Of a stretch of DNA of 7,594 nt, positions 1 through 5,682 are shown one piece after another; within the stretch, counting starts at the first letter, position 1; each line of letters begins with the position of its first letter. The stretch covers positions 11,938 to 19,531 of the forward strand of contig MHDW01000016.1 in the NCBI GenBank assembly GCA_001803645.1. Reading direction: 5' to 3'. The DNA is from Nitrospirae bacterium GWC2_42_7 (GTDB taxonomy: Bacteria > Nitrospirota > Thermodesulfovibrionia > Thermodesulfovibrionales > UBA6898). The notes under the pieces were generated by a model. The model was given only the letters and a program-made list of their open reading frames with translations. It ran no database searches and was not told the origin of the DNA. A program made the position numbers and the translations under genes.

Positions 1-1
1 A

Positions 2-133
2 TTTTCGAGGATCGCCTTACCGGATGTTTTTCCATCGAAGTACGGCTCGCAGGATGCCATTCTGAAATATTATGGTGTTACAACAGAGAGAATTGTTTCG
101 GAAGCAAACTTATTAATTGGAGTGCGTTCCTAA
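2..133 (+). CDS. C-terminal end of a transketolase-like (TPP enzyme) protein, partial
   Basis: The frame is open from the left edge to a TAA at 131-133, giving 43 residues. It reads ALPDVFPSKYGSQDAIL, then KYYGVTTERIV. This pattern (hydrophobic-P-D-x-F, then G-S-x-(D/E)-x-(I/L)-L, then Y-G-(L/V)-T) is typical of the C-terminal transketolase / deoxyxylulose-phosphate-synthase fold, which closes the beta subunit or C-terminal half of TPP-dependent ketol transferases. Split transketolase subunits occur in polysaccharide clusters, where they can help make unusual sugars or cyclitols. The catalytic part lies upstream of the window, so the substrate cannot be judged. It could instead be the end of a related 2-oxoacid dehydrogenase beta subunit. 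The assignment rests on a short stretch. Confidence 0.5.
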   Translation, partial: FSRIALPDVFPSKYGSQDAILKYYGVTTERIVSEANLLIGVRS

Positions 134-158
134 ACTTATTTCAGTTGTTATTGATCCG

Positions 159-250
159 AAAATACCCCTCACCCTCACCCTCTCCCCCAAGGGGCGAGGG
201 GTATTTTATAGATTCCCCTCCCTTGAGGGGAGGGGATAAAGGGGAGGGTG
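159..250. repeat. GC-rich double hairpin (REP/BIME-like)
   Basis: There are two adjacent palindromes. The first has perfect 12-bp arms, AAAATACCCCTC (159-170) and its complement at 196-207, around a C-rich then G-rich inner stem. The second has perfect 8-bp arms, CCCCTCCC (215-222) and GGGAGGGG (228-235), with a 5-nt loop, followed by a further G-rich run to 250. It lies between the transketolase end and the methyltransferase start. Paired palindromes of this kind are typical of dispersed intergenic REP elements and may attenuate transcription or protect mRNA ends. It could also act as a terminator, although no U-run follows directly. Confidence 0.6.
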
Positions 251-266
251 AAAGGAGTCATGACAC

Positions 267-938
267 ATGGCGTATATTGATTTTTTGTCTGTCTTGCATA
301 AAAAAACAAAAAGGGATTATCTGGCGAGGGTCAATGATGCTGAATTCCCTAAGGCAAAAGCAGCCGAACTGGCGAAAAAATGGGATTTCGACTACTGGGA
401 CGGAGATCGGAGGATCAACTACGGCGGATATCGTTATATAGAGGGTTACTGGGAAAAGGTTGCCCGTGCAATGGCAGAACACTATGGCCTGAAGGCTGGC
501 GATAAGATCCTTGACATCGGTTGCGGCAAAGGGTTTCTGCTTTTCGACTTTACCAAGGTTGTCCCCGGAATTGAGGTGACCGGAATCGATATATCTGAAT
601 ACGCAATTCGCAACTGCAAGGAAGAGATCCGGGATCGGCTCTATGTTGGCAGCGCTACTGACCTGCCATTCCCTGACCATTCCTTTGATTTCATATTTTC
701 ACTGAATACTTTTCACAATCTGCACTGTTATGACCTTGAAAAGGCATTAAGAGAGATGCAGAGGGTCGGTAAGGAACATAAGTACCTTTGTGTCGAGTCC
801 TACCGCAACGAGGAAGAAAAGACGAACCTGCTCTACTGGCAGGTGACCTGTGAGGCGTTCAATACTCCTGAGGAATGGGAATGGTGGTTTAAGCTGACCG
901 GTTATACAGGAGATCATGGGTTCATATTCTTTGAATAG
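267..938 (+). CDS. class I SAM-dependent methyltransferase
   Basis: This 223-residue protein has a Rossmann-type methyltransferase core. Motif I is ILDIGCGKG at residues 81-89. The acidic strand-2 end, VTGID, is at 104-108, and the motif II/III region TDLPFPDHSFDFIFS is at 131-145. It probably transfers a methyl group from S-adenosylmethionine to a sugar or sugar-lipid intermediate in the cytoplasm; the target is inferred only from the neighbouring dehydrogenase and exporter permease. The roughly 75-residue N-terminal region is charged and aromatic, with DFDYWDGDRRINYGGYRYI at 40-58, and is presumably specific to this subfamily. ATG 267 is preferred because GGAG at 254-257 lies 9 nt upstream. 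The ATG at 260 is out of frame and stops within a few codons. A Methyltransf_11/25-type domain is confident; the substrate is not. Confidence 0.85.
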   Translation: MAYIDFLSVLHKKTKRDYLARVNDAEFPKAKAAELAKKWDFDYWDGDRRINYGGYRYIEGYWEKVARAMAEHYGLKAGDKILDIGCGKGFLLFDFTKVVPGIEVTGIDISEYAIRNCKEEIRDRLYVGSATDLPFPDHSFDFIFSLNTFHNLHCYDLEKALREMQRVGKEHKYLCVESYRNEEEKTNLLYWQVTCEAFNTPEEWEWWFKLTGYTGDHGFIFFE

Positions 939-1042
939 TTATTAGTTAATAGTTATAGGGTTTGTTGATTATAAATAACCAGTAACCGATAACCAGTAAC
1001 CGATAACCAGTAACCGATAACCAGTAACCGATAACTAATAAC
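938..1042. repeat. heptamer array (4 x 14 bp) flanked by an 11-bp inverted repeat
   Basis: Positions 975-1030 are four perfect copies of ATAACCAGTAACCG. Each is two related 7-mers, ATAACCA and GTAACCG. The array is bracketed by an exact inverted repeat, GTTATTAGTTA (938-948, beginning on the last base of the methyltransferase stop codon) and TAACTAATAAC (1032-1042). It runs to within 3 nt of the dehydrogenase ATG and leaves no room for a Shine-Dalgarno site. It has no unique spacers, so it is not a CRISPR array. The form resembles the short tandemly repeated repetitive sequences (7-bp units) known from cyanobacteria. Confidence 0.9.
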
Positions 1043-1045
1043 ATT

Positions 1046-2083
1046 ATGAACATGAAAGCTGCGATACTTGTTGAACAAAAAAAACCATTAGTTATTGCTG
1101 ATATTGAAATGCCTAAAGAACTTCAGTACGGACAGGTGCTTGTCAGGGTTGTATGCAGCGGCATCTGCGGTTCTCAGATAGGTGAGATCGATGGTGTAAA
1201 AGGACCTGATAAATTTCTGCCCCATCTGCTTGGGCATGAGGGCGGAGGGATAGTTATTGATACCGGCCCTGGTGTGACAAAGGTCAAAAAAGATGACCAT
1301 GTTGTTCTTCACTGGCGCAAGGGAGCAGGAATTGAGTCCCAGGCTCCAAAATACAAATGGGGCGATAAAACTGTTAATGCAGGATGGATCACGACATTCA
1401 ATGAATACGCAGTAGTATCTGAAAACCGCCTCACGCCTGTTCCAAATGATCTTGATCTTGAGGTCGCCGCATTGATGGGATGCGCTGTGACAACAGGATT
1501 CGGTGTTGTAAATAATAACGCAGGCCTAAAGATAGGTGAGTCGATTGCTGTTTTTGGTGCCGGAGGCATCGGGCTCAATATAGTTCAAGGCGCCTCATTG
1601 GTATCAGCAGATCCGATAATTGCTGTTGATATATACGACCATAAACTTGAGCTGGCAAAAAAGTTCGGGGCTACTCATTTGATCAACTCTTCAAATACAG
1701 ATGTCAAGGAAGAGATCTTTAAGATCGCAGGCAGGCAGGGAGTTGACGTGGCTGTTGATAATACCGGAGTAGTGAAAGTGATAGAACAGGCCTATGAGGT
1801 CACATCTTCTTCAGGCCGGACAGTTTTGGTCGGCGTCCCGAAGAGCGGAGATAAGATAAATATATATTCTTTGCCCCTGCATTTTGAAAAAACACTCTCA
1901 GGTTCTCACGGAGGAGAGAGCGATCCAACAATAGACATTCCAAAATATGTGAACCTCTACCAAAAAGGGAAATTTGACCTCAAAAGCATGATAACCCACA
2001 GGTTTAAACTTGATGATATAAATGAAGCGATCGCTTCTATGCGAAGAGGCGAAGTAATAAGATGCATCATAAAAATGGATTAA
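1046..2083 (+). CDS. zinc-type medium-chain alcohol/polyol dehydrogenase (MDR family)
   Basis: This 345-residue MDR-superfamily dehydrogenase probably oxidises or reduces a hydroxyl group of a sugar or cyclitol precursor with NAD(H). Catalytic-zinc ligands are visible as Cys41 in SGICGSQ, His64-Glu65 in LLGHEGGG, and Cys146 in GCAVTTG. The Rossmann nucleotide site is GAGGIG at 171-176. Asp195 ends the second strand (IIAVDIYD), which points to NAD rather than NADP. The four-cysteine structural-zinc lobe of classical ADHs is missing; residues 88-118 instead carry HWRKGAGIESQAPKYKW. The start is ATG 1046, with ATG 1052 as an alternative. Neither has a Shine-Dalgarno site because the heptamer array abuts the start. 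The stop TAA is directly adjacent to the permease ATG, so the two genes are translationally coupled. The fold is confident, the substrate unknown. Confidence 0.85.
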   Translation: MNMKAAILVEQKKPLVIADIEMPKELQYGQVLVRVVCSGICGSQIGEIDGVKGPDKFLPHLLGHEGGGIVIDTGPGVTKVKKDDHVVLHWRKGAGIESQAPKYKWGDKTVNAGWITTFNEYAVVSENRLTPVPNDLDLEVAALMGCAVTTGFGVVNNNAGLKIGESIAVFGAGGIGLNIVQGASLVSADPIIAVDIYDHKLELAKKFGATHLINSSNTDVKEEIFKIAGRQGVDVAVDNTGVVKVIEQAYEVTSSSGRTVLVGVPKSGDKINIYSLPLHFEKTLSGSHGGESDPTIDIPKYVNLYQKGKFDLKSMITHRFKLDDINEAIASMRRGEVIRCIIKMD

Positions 2084-2908
2084 ATGGAAACCGAAATTGT
2101 AATTAAACCTCAGAAGGGCTGGATACCTGTAAATTTCAGGGAATTGTGGGCATACCGCGAACTCCTGTTCTTCCTCAGCTGGCGTGATATAAAAGTAAAA
2201 TATAAACAGACGACCCTTGGTGTTGCCTGGGCAATACTTCAGCCTTTTCTGACTATGATAGTCTTTTCAGTGCTTTTCGGGACTTTTGCTAAAATGCCTT
2301 CAGACGGAATCCCTTACCCTATTTTTGTATATGCAGGGCTTCTGCCCTGGAATTATTTTTCTTCTTCTCTCAGCAGTTCCGGCAACAGCCTTGTGGCAAG
2401 TTCAAATCTTATAACTAAAGTCTATTTCCCGAGGCTTATTATTCCGGCAAGCGCTGCGCTTTCGAGCCTTCTGGATTTCCTTATCGCCTCTGTTATTTTG
2501 ATAGGGATGATGTTTTTTTATAACTATTCTCCAAATCTGTCCGGCATTTTCCTGATCCCTTCACTTGTGCTCCTTACATTTATGATTGCAGTTGGCTGCG
2601 GATTATGGCTCTCAGCGCTTAATGTCGAGTACAGGGATTTTCAATACGTGATACCTTTTCTCGTCCAGATATGGATGTTCGTCACTCCTGTGATCTATCC
2701 TGTTACGCTTGTACCTCAGAAATATCAGTGGCTGCTTGCGCTTAATCCAATGGGAGGCATCATAGAGGCCTTCCGCTCGGCAACACTCGGGCATCAGCCG
2801 GTCAACTGGTACCTTCTGGGAATATCAGCAGGAGTAGCGATAACCATATTCGCCTCAGGACTGCTTTATTTCAGAAAAGTCGAACGGTCGTTTGCGGATG
2901 TGATTTAA
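2084..2908 (+). CDS. wzm: ABC-2 type polysaccharide export permease Wzm
   Basis: This 274-residue inner-membrane protein is the transmembrane half of an ABC exporter for O-antigen, teichoic acid or a capsule-like glycan. The N-terminal cytoplasmic amphipathic segment FRELWAYRELLFFLSWRDIK and the following VKYKQTTLGVAWAILQPFL are signatures of the Wzm/TagG family (ABC2_membrane). About six hydrophobic segments follow, near residues 35-58, 66-85, 110-145, 148-172, 180-205 and 238-260. The length is normal for the family. Its ATG follows the dehydrogenase TAA with no gap, so it is coupled to that gene. Wzm works only with the ATPase Wzt, normally the next gene. Here the next gene is an antitoxin, and only broken wzt 5' fragments appear, from 4607 onward. 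Confidence 0.92.
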   Translation: METEIVIKPQKGWIPVNFRELWAYRELLFFLSWRDIKVKYKQTTLGVAWAILQPFLTMIVFSVLFGTFAKMPSDGIPYPIFVYAGLLPWNYFSSSLSSSGNSLVASSNLITKVYFPRLIIPASAALSSLLDFLIASVILIGMMFFYNYSPNLSGIFLIPSLVLLTFMIAVGCGLWLSALNVEYRDFQYVIPFLVQIWMFVTPVIYPVTLVPQKYQWLLALNPMGGIIEAFRSATLGHQPVNWYLLGISAGVAITIFASGLLYFRKVERSFADVI

Positions 2909-2922
2909 AGACGGTGAAGAAC

Positions 2923-2958
2923 AGTTTAATTGGTTTCATTAGTTGGATTAGGTTTATG
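2923..2958. repeat. degenerate nonamer array (family ATTRGTTNN)
   Basis: Four successive 9-mers lie just after wzm: AGTTTAATT, GGTTTCATT, AGTTGGATT, AGGTTTATG. They fit the ATT-(A/G)-GT pattern also seen at 3745-3798 and, on the opposite strand, at 5736-5789. The 16 bases ATTGGTTTCATTAGTT (2929-2944) have an exact reverse complement at 5738-5753. Confidence 0.7.
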
Positions 2959-2977
2959 GACTATGCTGATGACCATG

Positions 2978-3010
2978 TGTTATAGTCTATTTAGATAGAT
3001 ATAAGACAGA
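2978..3010 (+). promoter_or_regulatory. putative promoter and leader of the phd-vapC operon
   Basis: TGT followed by TATAGT (2981-2986) looks like an extended -10 element, 39 nt before the antitoxin start codon. No convincing -35 is visible. The block TATAGTCTAT, TTAGA and AAGACAGA recurs in the same order upstream of the DUF433 gene at 6819-6851. This supports a real shared leader, although the two operons encode unrelated proteins. Confidence 0.4.
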
Positions 3011-3024
3011 TAAAGGAGAGGCAA

Positions 3025-3291
3025 ATGCATAAGACTATATCAGTAGCAGAGGGGAAAAGAGACTTCTCAGGCATTTTGAAAGAGGCCGAAAACAAGAAGG
3101 AAGATGTAATTGTAACAAGGCGCGGTGAACCTGTTTGTGTAATTATGCCCTACAAAGAATACCAGAGTATTAAAAGAATACGGAGCTATATGAGGATGGT
3201 TGAGATTTCAAAGGGAATGAAAGGGAAAAAGGTGAAGGTTTCGGACCTGCTGGAGGAGTCAAGGAAACAGCTTGAAGAGAGATCTTTGTGA
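3025..3291 (+). CDS. Phd/YefM-family antitoxin
   Basis: This 88-residue antitoxin has an N-terminal Phd/YefM fold. ISVAEGKRDFSGILKEAE, then VIVTRRGEPVCVIMPYKEY (residues about 5-46), matches the DNA-binding, dimerising half of that family. The charged C-terminal tail (about 50-88, ending in LLEESRKQLEERSL) would wrap the toxin. It should neutralise the VapC encoded downstream and repress its own promoter. ATG 3025 has a strong AAGGAG at 3013-3018, spaced 6 nt. The stop TGA overlaps the toxin GTG start (GTGA at 3288-3291), the usual arrangement of coupled TA pairs. It sits in the gap between wzm and the first wzt fragment, where exporter genes would normally be contiguous. Confidence 0.9.
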   Translation: MHKTISVAEGKRDFSGILKEAENKKEDVIVTRRGEPVCVIMPYKEYQSIKRIRSYMRMVEISKGMKGKKVKVSDLLEESRKQLEERSL

Positions 3292-3725
3292 ATATTGTAA
3301 TTGATGCAGGAGTTGTCCTTAAGGGATATTTTGCCGATGAAGCCGGGCATGAATATGCTCAGCTTATTATCAAGGAGTACGCTGAAGGTTTAGTCGAACT
3401 CCATGCCCCGCATCTCATAATCTATGAGCTTATCAATGCGCTTGTTGTTGCAGGGAACCGCAAGCGGCTTGGGAATGAACAAATAAATGAAATCATTGCG
3501 GAAATAAAGGAAATAGAGATTAATCTGAAACCTATAGGGGACATTCAGAGGCTTTTTGAGATCTCCCTGAAATACGGCCGTTCTGCTTATGATGCCGCTT
3601 ATATTTTGCTTGCGGAATCGCTTAATATGAAAATGGTGACCGCAGATGCCAGGCTCTATCATGCTGTTAAAGGCAAAATTCCGGAGGTTGTCTGGATTGA
3701 AGATTACAGGAAACTTAAGCATTAG
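3288..3725 (+). CDS. vapC: PIN-domain ribonuclease toxin (VapC family)
   Basis: This 145-residue PIN-domain protein is predicted to be a Mg-dependent RNase that arrests translation when the antitoxin is lost. The conserved acidic residues are all present: Asp6 in IVIDAGVVLKGYF, Glu47 in IIYELINAL, Asp102 in SAYDAAYILLAE and Asp120 in MVTADARLY. The length is normal, and the gene looks intact and active. It starts with GTG overlapping the antitoxin stop by 4 nt and so depends on translation of the antitoxin. It is the best-preserved VapC in the window; the other two PIN genes (3925 and 6308) are cut short. Confidence 0.93.
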   Translation: MNIVIDAGVVLKGYFADEAGHEYAQLIIKEYAEGLVELHAPHLIIYELINALVVAGNRKRLGNEQINEIIAEIKEIEINLKPIGDIQRLFEISLKYGRSAYDAAYILLAESLNMKMVTADARLYHAVKGKIPEVVWIEDYRKLKH

Positions 3726-3744
3726 AAACAATTATTAAGAAAGC

Positions 3745-3798
3745 GGTTCAATTGGTTAAGAAAATGAAAGCGGTTCAATTAGTTCAATTAGTTCACCT
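3745..3798. repeat. nonamer array overlapping an antitoxin start
   Basis: Six phase-locked 9-bp blocks run from 3745 to 3798, with units such as GGTTCAATT and AGTTCAATT. A 15-bp direct repeat, GAAAGCGGTTCAATT, occurs at 3739-3753 and 3766-3780, exactly 27 bp (3 x 9) apart. The last three units are read as codons of the following small ORF and encode VQLVQLVHL. Orientation matches the array at 2923 and is opposite to that at 5736. Confidence 0.8.
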
Positions 3799-3913
3799 TA
3801 AAGATGAGACATTTAGTGGAGTTGCCCGTCCATTCAGGGAGATGGCAAAAAAGGAAAAATTAAGAGAAGAAGATGTTGCTGAGGAGATAAAAAAATACAG
3901 GAGAAAAGGATAG
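3764..3913 (+). CDS. small antitoxin-like protein with repeat-derived N-terminus
   Basis: This 49-codon ORF (ATG 3764, TAG 3911-3913) encodes a charged, helix-rich tail, FREMAKKEKLREEDVAEEI, ending KKYRRKG. That resembles the C-terminal part of small antitoxins paired with PIN toxins, and it is followed at once by the start of a PIN domain. Residues 2-10 come from the nonamer array, so the original 5' end may have been lost or replaced by repeats. No clear Shine-Dalgarno site precedes the ATG. I do not recognise the family. It may be a remnant rather than a working gene, because its partner toxin is truncated. Confidence 0.5.
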   Translation: MKAVQLVQLVHLKDETFSGVARPFREMAKKEKLREEDVAEEIKKYRRKG

Positions 3914-3924
3914 CCGGGGCAAGC

Positions 3925-4023
3925 TTGAAGAGGGTTGTTCTTGATACGAATACTCTTATCTCAGGACTTCTGTGGGACGGCAATGAATCCAGGATTATTG
4001 AGGATAAAGATGGATTTTATTAA
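3925..4023 (+). pseudogene. truncated PIN-domain toxin (N-terminal fragment)
   Basis: The frame reads LKRVVLDTNTLISGLLWDGNES, the first strand and helix of a PIN RNase with its first catalytic Asp in VLDTN. It then runs out at a TAA (4021-4023) after about 32 residues, whereas complete PIN toxins have roughly 130-150. The start is uncertain (TTG 3925 is the best candidate). It follows the antitoxin-like ORF by 11 nt. The remainder has been replaced by the DUF4258 gene, whose ribosome binding site and ATG lie inside this fragment, so the recombination joint is near 3985-4005. Confidence 0.7.
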
Positions 4024-4324
4024 CCTGATAAGACAATCTGCAAGAGAAAGGATTCTGTATACCATCCATGCCCTTGATGAAATGAATGCTGAAGATGAGA
4101 TGATAACAACATATGAAGTGAGAAACGTGATATTTATCGGAGAGATTATAGAAGATTATCCCGAAGATAAGAGAGGACATAGTTGCTTGATGTTTGGCAT
4201 GTCAAATAGAAGGCCGATTCATGTTGTATGTGCACCAAAAGAGACATATCTTGCTATAATAACGGTATATATGCCGTCTCCAGAGAAATGGGAAGCAGAC
4301 TTCAAGACAAGGAGAAAAAAATGA
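4010..4324 (+). CDS. DUF4258-family protein, probable toxin of a YgiT-type TA pair
   Basis: This 104-residue protein has DUF4258 hallmarks. There is an N-terminal H-A-x-x-E/R-like helix (HALDEMNAEDEM, 20-31), then VRNVIFIGEIIEDYPEDKRG (38-57), then PIHVV (69-73) and a final IITVYMPSPEKW (83-94). The family is considered related to RelE/MqsR-like small RNase toxins and is commonly next to a YgiT zinc-finger antitoxin, as here. I chose ATG 4010 because GAGG at 4000-4003 is 6 nt upstream and the protein then has the usual family length. An upstream ATG at 3935 would add 25 residues read across the broken PIN gene. The stop overlaps the next ATG (ATGA at 4321-4324). Toxin before antitoxin is the mqsRA-like order. 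Confidence 0.8.
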   Translation: MDFINLIRQSARERILYTIHALDEMNAEDEMITTYEVRNVIFIGEIIEDYPEDKRGHSCLMFGMSNRRPIHVVCAPKETYLAIITVYMPSPEKWEADFKTRRKK

Positions 4325-4533
4325 AATGCTTATTTTGTAGTGGTGAAATGGAAAAGGCAATGGTTCCTTATGCAATAGACAGAAAAGGATACCATCTTTT
4401 TATTGAGAAAATCCCTGCTTATGTCTGTTCTCAGTGTGGTGAAAAATATTTTCAGGAGAAGGAAGCCGAGGCAATCCAGAATATGATTAGAGAATTGGAA
4501 AAAAAGTTGCAGGATGTTTTTGTAGTGGCATAG
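4321..4533 (+). CDS. YgiT-type zinc-finger protein (MqsA-like antitoxin)
   Basis: This 70-residue protein has two CxxC knuckles, Cys3/Cys6 (MKCLFC) and Cys36/Cys39 (YVCSQCGEKYF), forming one zinc site as in the N-terminal half of MqsA/YgiT. A charged helix follows (EKEAEAIQNMIRELEKKLQ, 46-64). The helix-turn-helix domain of full-length MqsA is absent, which is common for DUF4258 partners. GGAG at 4311-4314 is placed well for ATG 4321, and the 4-nt overlap with the DUF4258 stop shows coupling. An upstream ATG at 4228 would lie wholly inside the toxin gene. It should bind and neutralise the DUF4258 toxin; autoregulation is less certain without the HTH. Confidence 0.85.
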   Translation: MKCLFCSGEMEKAMVPYAIDRKGYHLFIEKIPAYVCSQCGEKYFQEKEAEAIQNMIRELEKKLQDVFVVA

Positions 4534-4731
4534 CAACAGAGCCAGTTGAAGATGTGTTTGCGTAAATACTTTTTGTAATTTCAATATTATTTCCCCTAAT
4601 CGACAAATGAATCCAATTATTTCAGTCAATAATATTTCAAAACAATACCGCATAGGCACCAGAGCGCCGTACAAAACCCTGCGCGAGAGCATTATGAATG
4701 CTGTCGCAGCTCCTGTTCGGATGTTCAGTCG

Positions 4732-4764
4732 TAACTCATCACGCATTACGCATTACGCATCACA
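4732..4764. repeat. heptamer array inside wzt copy 1 linker (family TTACGCA)
   Basis: Consecutive 7-mers TAACTCA, TCACGCA, TTACGCA, TTACGCA, TCACAG encode the linker SRITHYASQ between the N-terminal strand and FWALKDVSF. The same block is at 6659-6691 in copy 3. In copy 2 the corresponding linker is made of a different heptamer family (5943-5991). Confidence 0.75.
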
Positions 4765-4858
4765 GTCTTCAGACACTTTCTGGGCCTTAAAGGACGTCTC
4801 CTTCGAAGTTCAGCAGGGCGAGGTGGCGCAAGGGGGAAGCAGAAAGGGAAAAATTAAA

Positions 4859-4890
4859 TGCTATTATAAAATCAATAATCAAAGGAGGTG
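4859..4890 (+). promoter_or_regulatory. putative extended -10 and strong RBS for the RHH gene
   Basis: TG-C-TATTAT (4859-4867) resembles an extended -10. It lies downstream of the wzt copy 1 breakpoint, so the unit may carry its own promoter. AAAGGAGGTG (4881-4890) is a near-perfect Shine-Dalgarno site, 4 nt before ATG 4895. No -35 is evident; the promoter part is tentative. Confidence 0.35.
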
Positions 4891-4894
4891 TTAG

Positions 4895-5092
4895 ATGCCT
4901 AAAATAGTAACAGAGGTTCCAGAAAAAATCTATAGACATATCAATGAAGAGGTGAAGTGTGGTGTCTTTGCTGACACGTCATCGGCGGTTATTTTTGCAC
5001 TTAAAAAAGCTTATGCTCAAAAAAGCAGGACATATCTCAGGTGGTTGATGAAAAAAGAAGGCTTAACAGAAGCCGGGATGCTCGAGGATTAA
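4895..5092 (+). CDS. ribbon-helix-helix (CopG/ParD-like) antitoxin
   Basis: This 65-residue protein begins with a short beta strand (KIVTEVPEKIYRHINEEV, 3-20), then G-x-F-A-D-T-S-S-A-V-I-F-A-L-K-K-A-Y (23-40). This is the RHH pattern of ParD/CopG DNA-binding antitoxins, with Ser29-Ser30 in the turn before helix 2. The C-terminal tail (41-65) is the likely toxin-binding region. Such genes are normally followed by a PIN or RelE toxin; here the next gene, 10 nt on, is an ORF6N protein. It may be an orphan antitoxin or part of an unusual pair. It starts directly after the TAG of wzt copy 1 (TAGATG) with an excellent Shine-Dalgarno site. Confidence 0.75.
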   Translation: MPKIVTEVPEKIYRHINEEVKCGVFADTSSAVIFALKKAYAQKSRTYLRWLMKKEGLTEAGMLED

Positions 5093-5102
5093 GGGTAAAA
5101 AT

Positions 5103-5645
5103 ATGGAAATCATAAGTTTTAAAGAAATTGAAAAGAAAATCATCGAGTTAAGAGGACAAAAAGTTATTCTTGACAGCGATGTAGCTCAAATCTATGGTAT
5201 TGAGACAAAAAGAGTTAATGAGGCGGTAAAAAACAATCCCGATAAATTTCCGCAGGATTATATGTTTGATCTAAATGATCTGGAGTTTGCAGATTTGCGG
5301 TCGAAAATTTCGACCACAAAATTTACAAAGACAAGAGTTGCGCCTAAAGTTTTCACCGAAAAAGGCTTGTACATGATAGCCACAATACTGCGAAGCAAAC
5401 AAGCCATTGATGCTGCATTTGCTATCATTGAGACTTTCTCAAAAATCAGAGAGCTGTCCAGAAGTATCAAAGAGTTGTCAAATACACAGGATAAAGCTGT
5501 GCAAAAATCACTCATGCAAAAGAGCGGTGAAATTATCGCTGATATACTTGATGACGATTTGTCTGTGAGTGATAGTGAAACATCAATCGAGATAAATTTT
5601 GCCGTGTTGAAATTCAAACACACCATCAAAAAGAAGAAAAAATGA
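5103..5645 (+). CDS. ORF6N-domain DNA-binding protein
   Basis: This 180-residue protein has an ORF6N domain over about residues 5-112: IIELRGQKVILDSDVAQIYG (13-32), VNEAVKNNPDKFPQDYMFDL (38-57), then APKVFTEKGLYMIATILRS (80-98) and AIDAAFAIIETF (101-112). The domain comes from phage antirepressor-type (Ant/KilA-N-related) DNA-binding proteins and is common as a chromosomal gene in bacteria with many mobile elements. The C-terminal part (113-180) is helical and ends with a lysine run. ATG 5103 is preceded by a weak AAGGG 10 nt upstream of the RHH stop region. Close spacing suggests an operon with the RHH gene. Whether it acts as a toxin, a regulator or a passenger is unknown. Confidence 0.85.
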   Translation: MEIISFKEIEKKIIELRGQKVILDSDVAQIYGIETKRVNEAVKNNPDKFPQDYMFDLNDLEFADLRSKISTTKFTKTRVAPKVFTEKGLYMIATILRSKQAIDAAFAIIETFSKIRELSRSIKELSNTQDKAVQKSLMQKSGEIIADILDDDLSVSDSETSIEINFAVLKFKHTIKKKKK

Positions 5646-5682
5646 GCCATAACTTCAGCCTGACAGCTTGCCGGCTTACAAG

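Larger units (their letters stand above)
4607..4894 (+). pseudogene. wzt: wzt 5' fragment, copy 1 (ATPase of the polysaccharide exporter)
   Basis: Residues 1-73 are the N-terminus of a Wzt-type ABC ATPase: [20 protein letters not shown], a linker, then [16 protein letters not shown]. It breaks at about 4824, just before the expected GIIGxNGAGKST Walker A motif. The frame then reads 22 unrelated residues to a TAG (4892-4894) that touches the next ATG. It has no Walker A, Walker B or signature motif and cannot be an ATPase. Bases 4730-4824 are identical over 95 bp to 6657-6751 in copy 3. No Shine-Dalgarno site precedes ATG 4607. A complete Wzt normally has 250-450 residues. It is probably a remnant left by the join to the RHH-ORF6N unit. 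Confidence 0.88.

Noticed and set aside
145..441. Open frame across the GC-rich hairpins
   Set aside because: The start is proline/serine repeat-encoded from the palindromes and the rest overlaps the methyltransferase in another frame; no domain is visible.
258..680. Minus-strand open frame opposite the methyltransferase
   Set aside because: It is a shadow of a clearly supported + strand gene, with no recognisable motif. The same applies to the minus-strand frames at 1088-1578, 2612-2794, 3390-3731, 3995-4180, 4330-4746, 5258-5650, 5714-5971 and 6265-6471.
975..1030. CRISPR array
   Set aside because: Units are contiguous 14-mers (two heptamers) with no unique spacers, and no cas genes are present. 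The other heptamer and nonamer arrays fail for the same reason.
3935..4009. Upstream ATG 3935 for the DUF4258 gene
   Set aside because: This part is the broken PIN gene read in another frame. ATG 4010 has a ribosome binding site and gives normal family length.
4228..4320. Upstream ATG 4228 for the YgiT-type protein
   Set aside because: It lies inside the DUF4258 gene and adds unrelated residues. ATG 4321 has GGAG and the usual 4-nt overlap.
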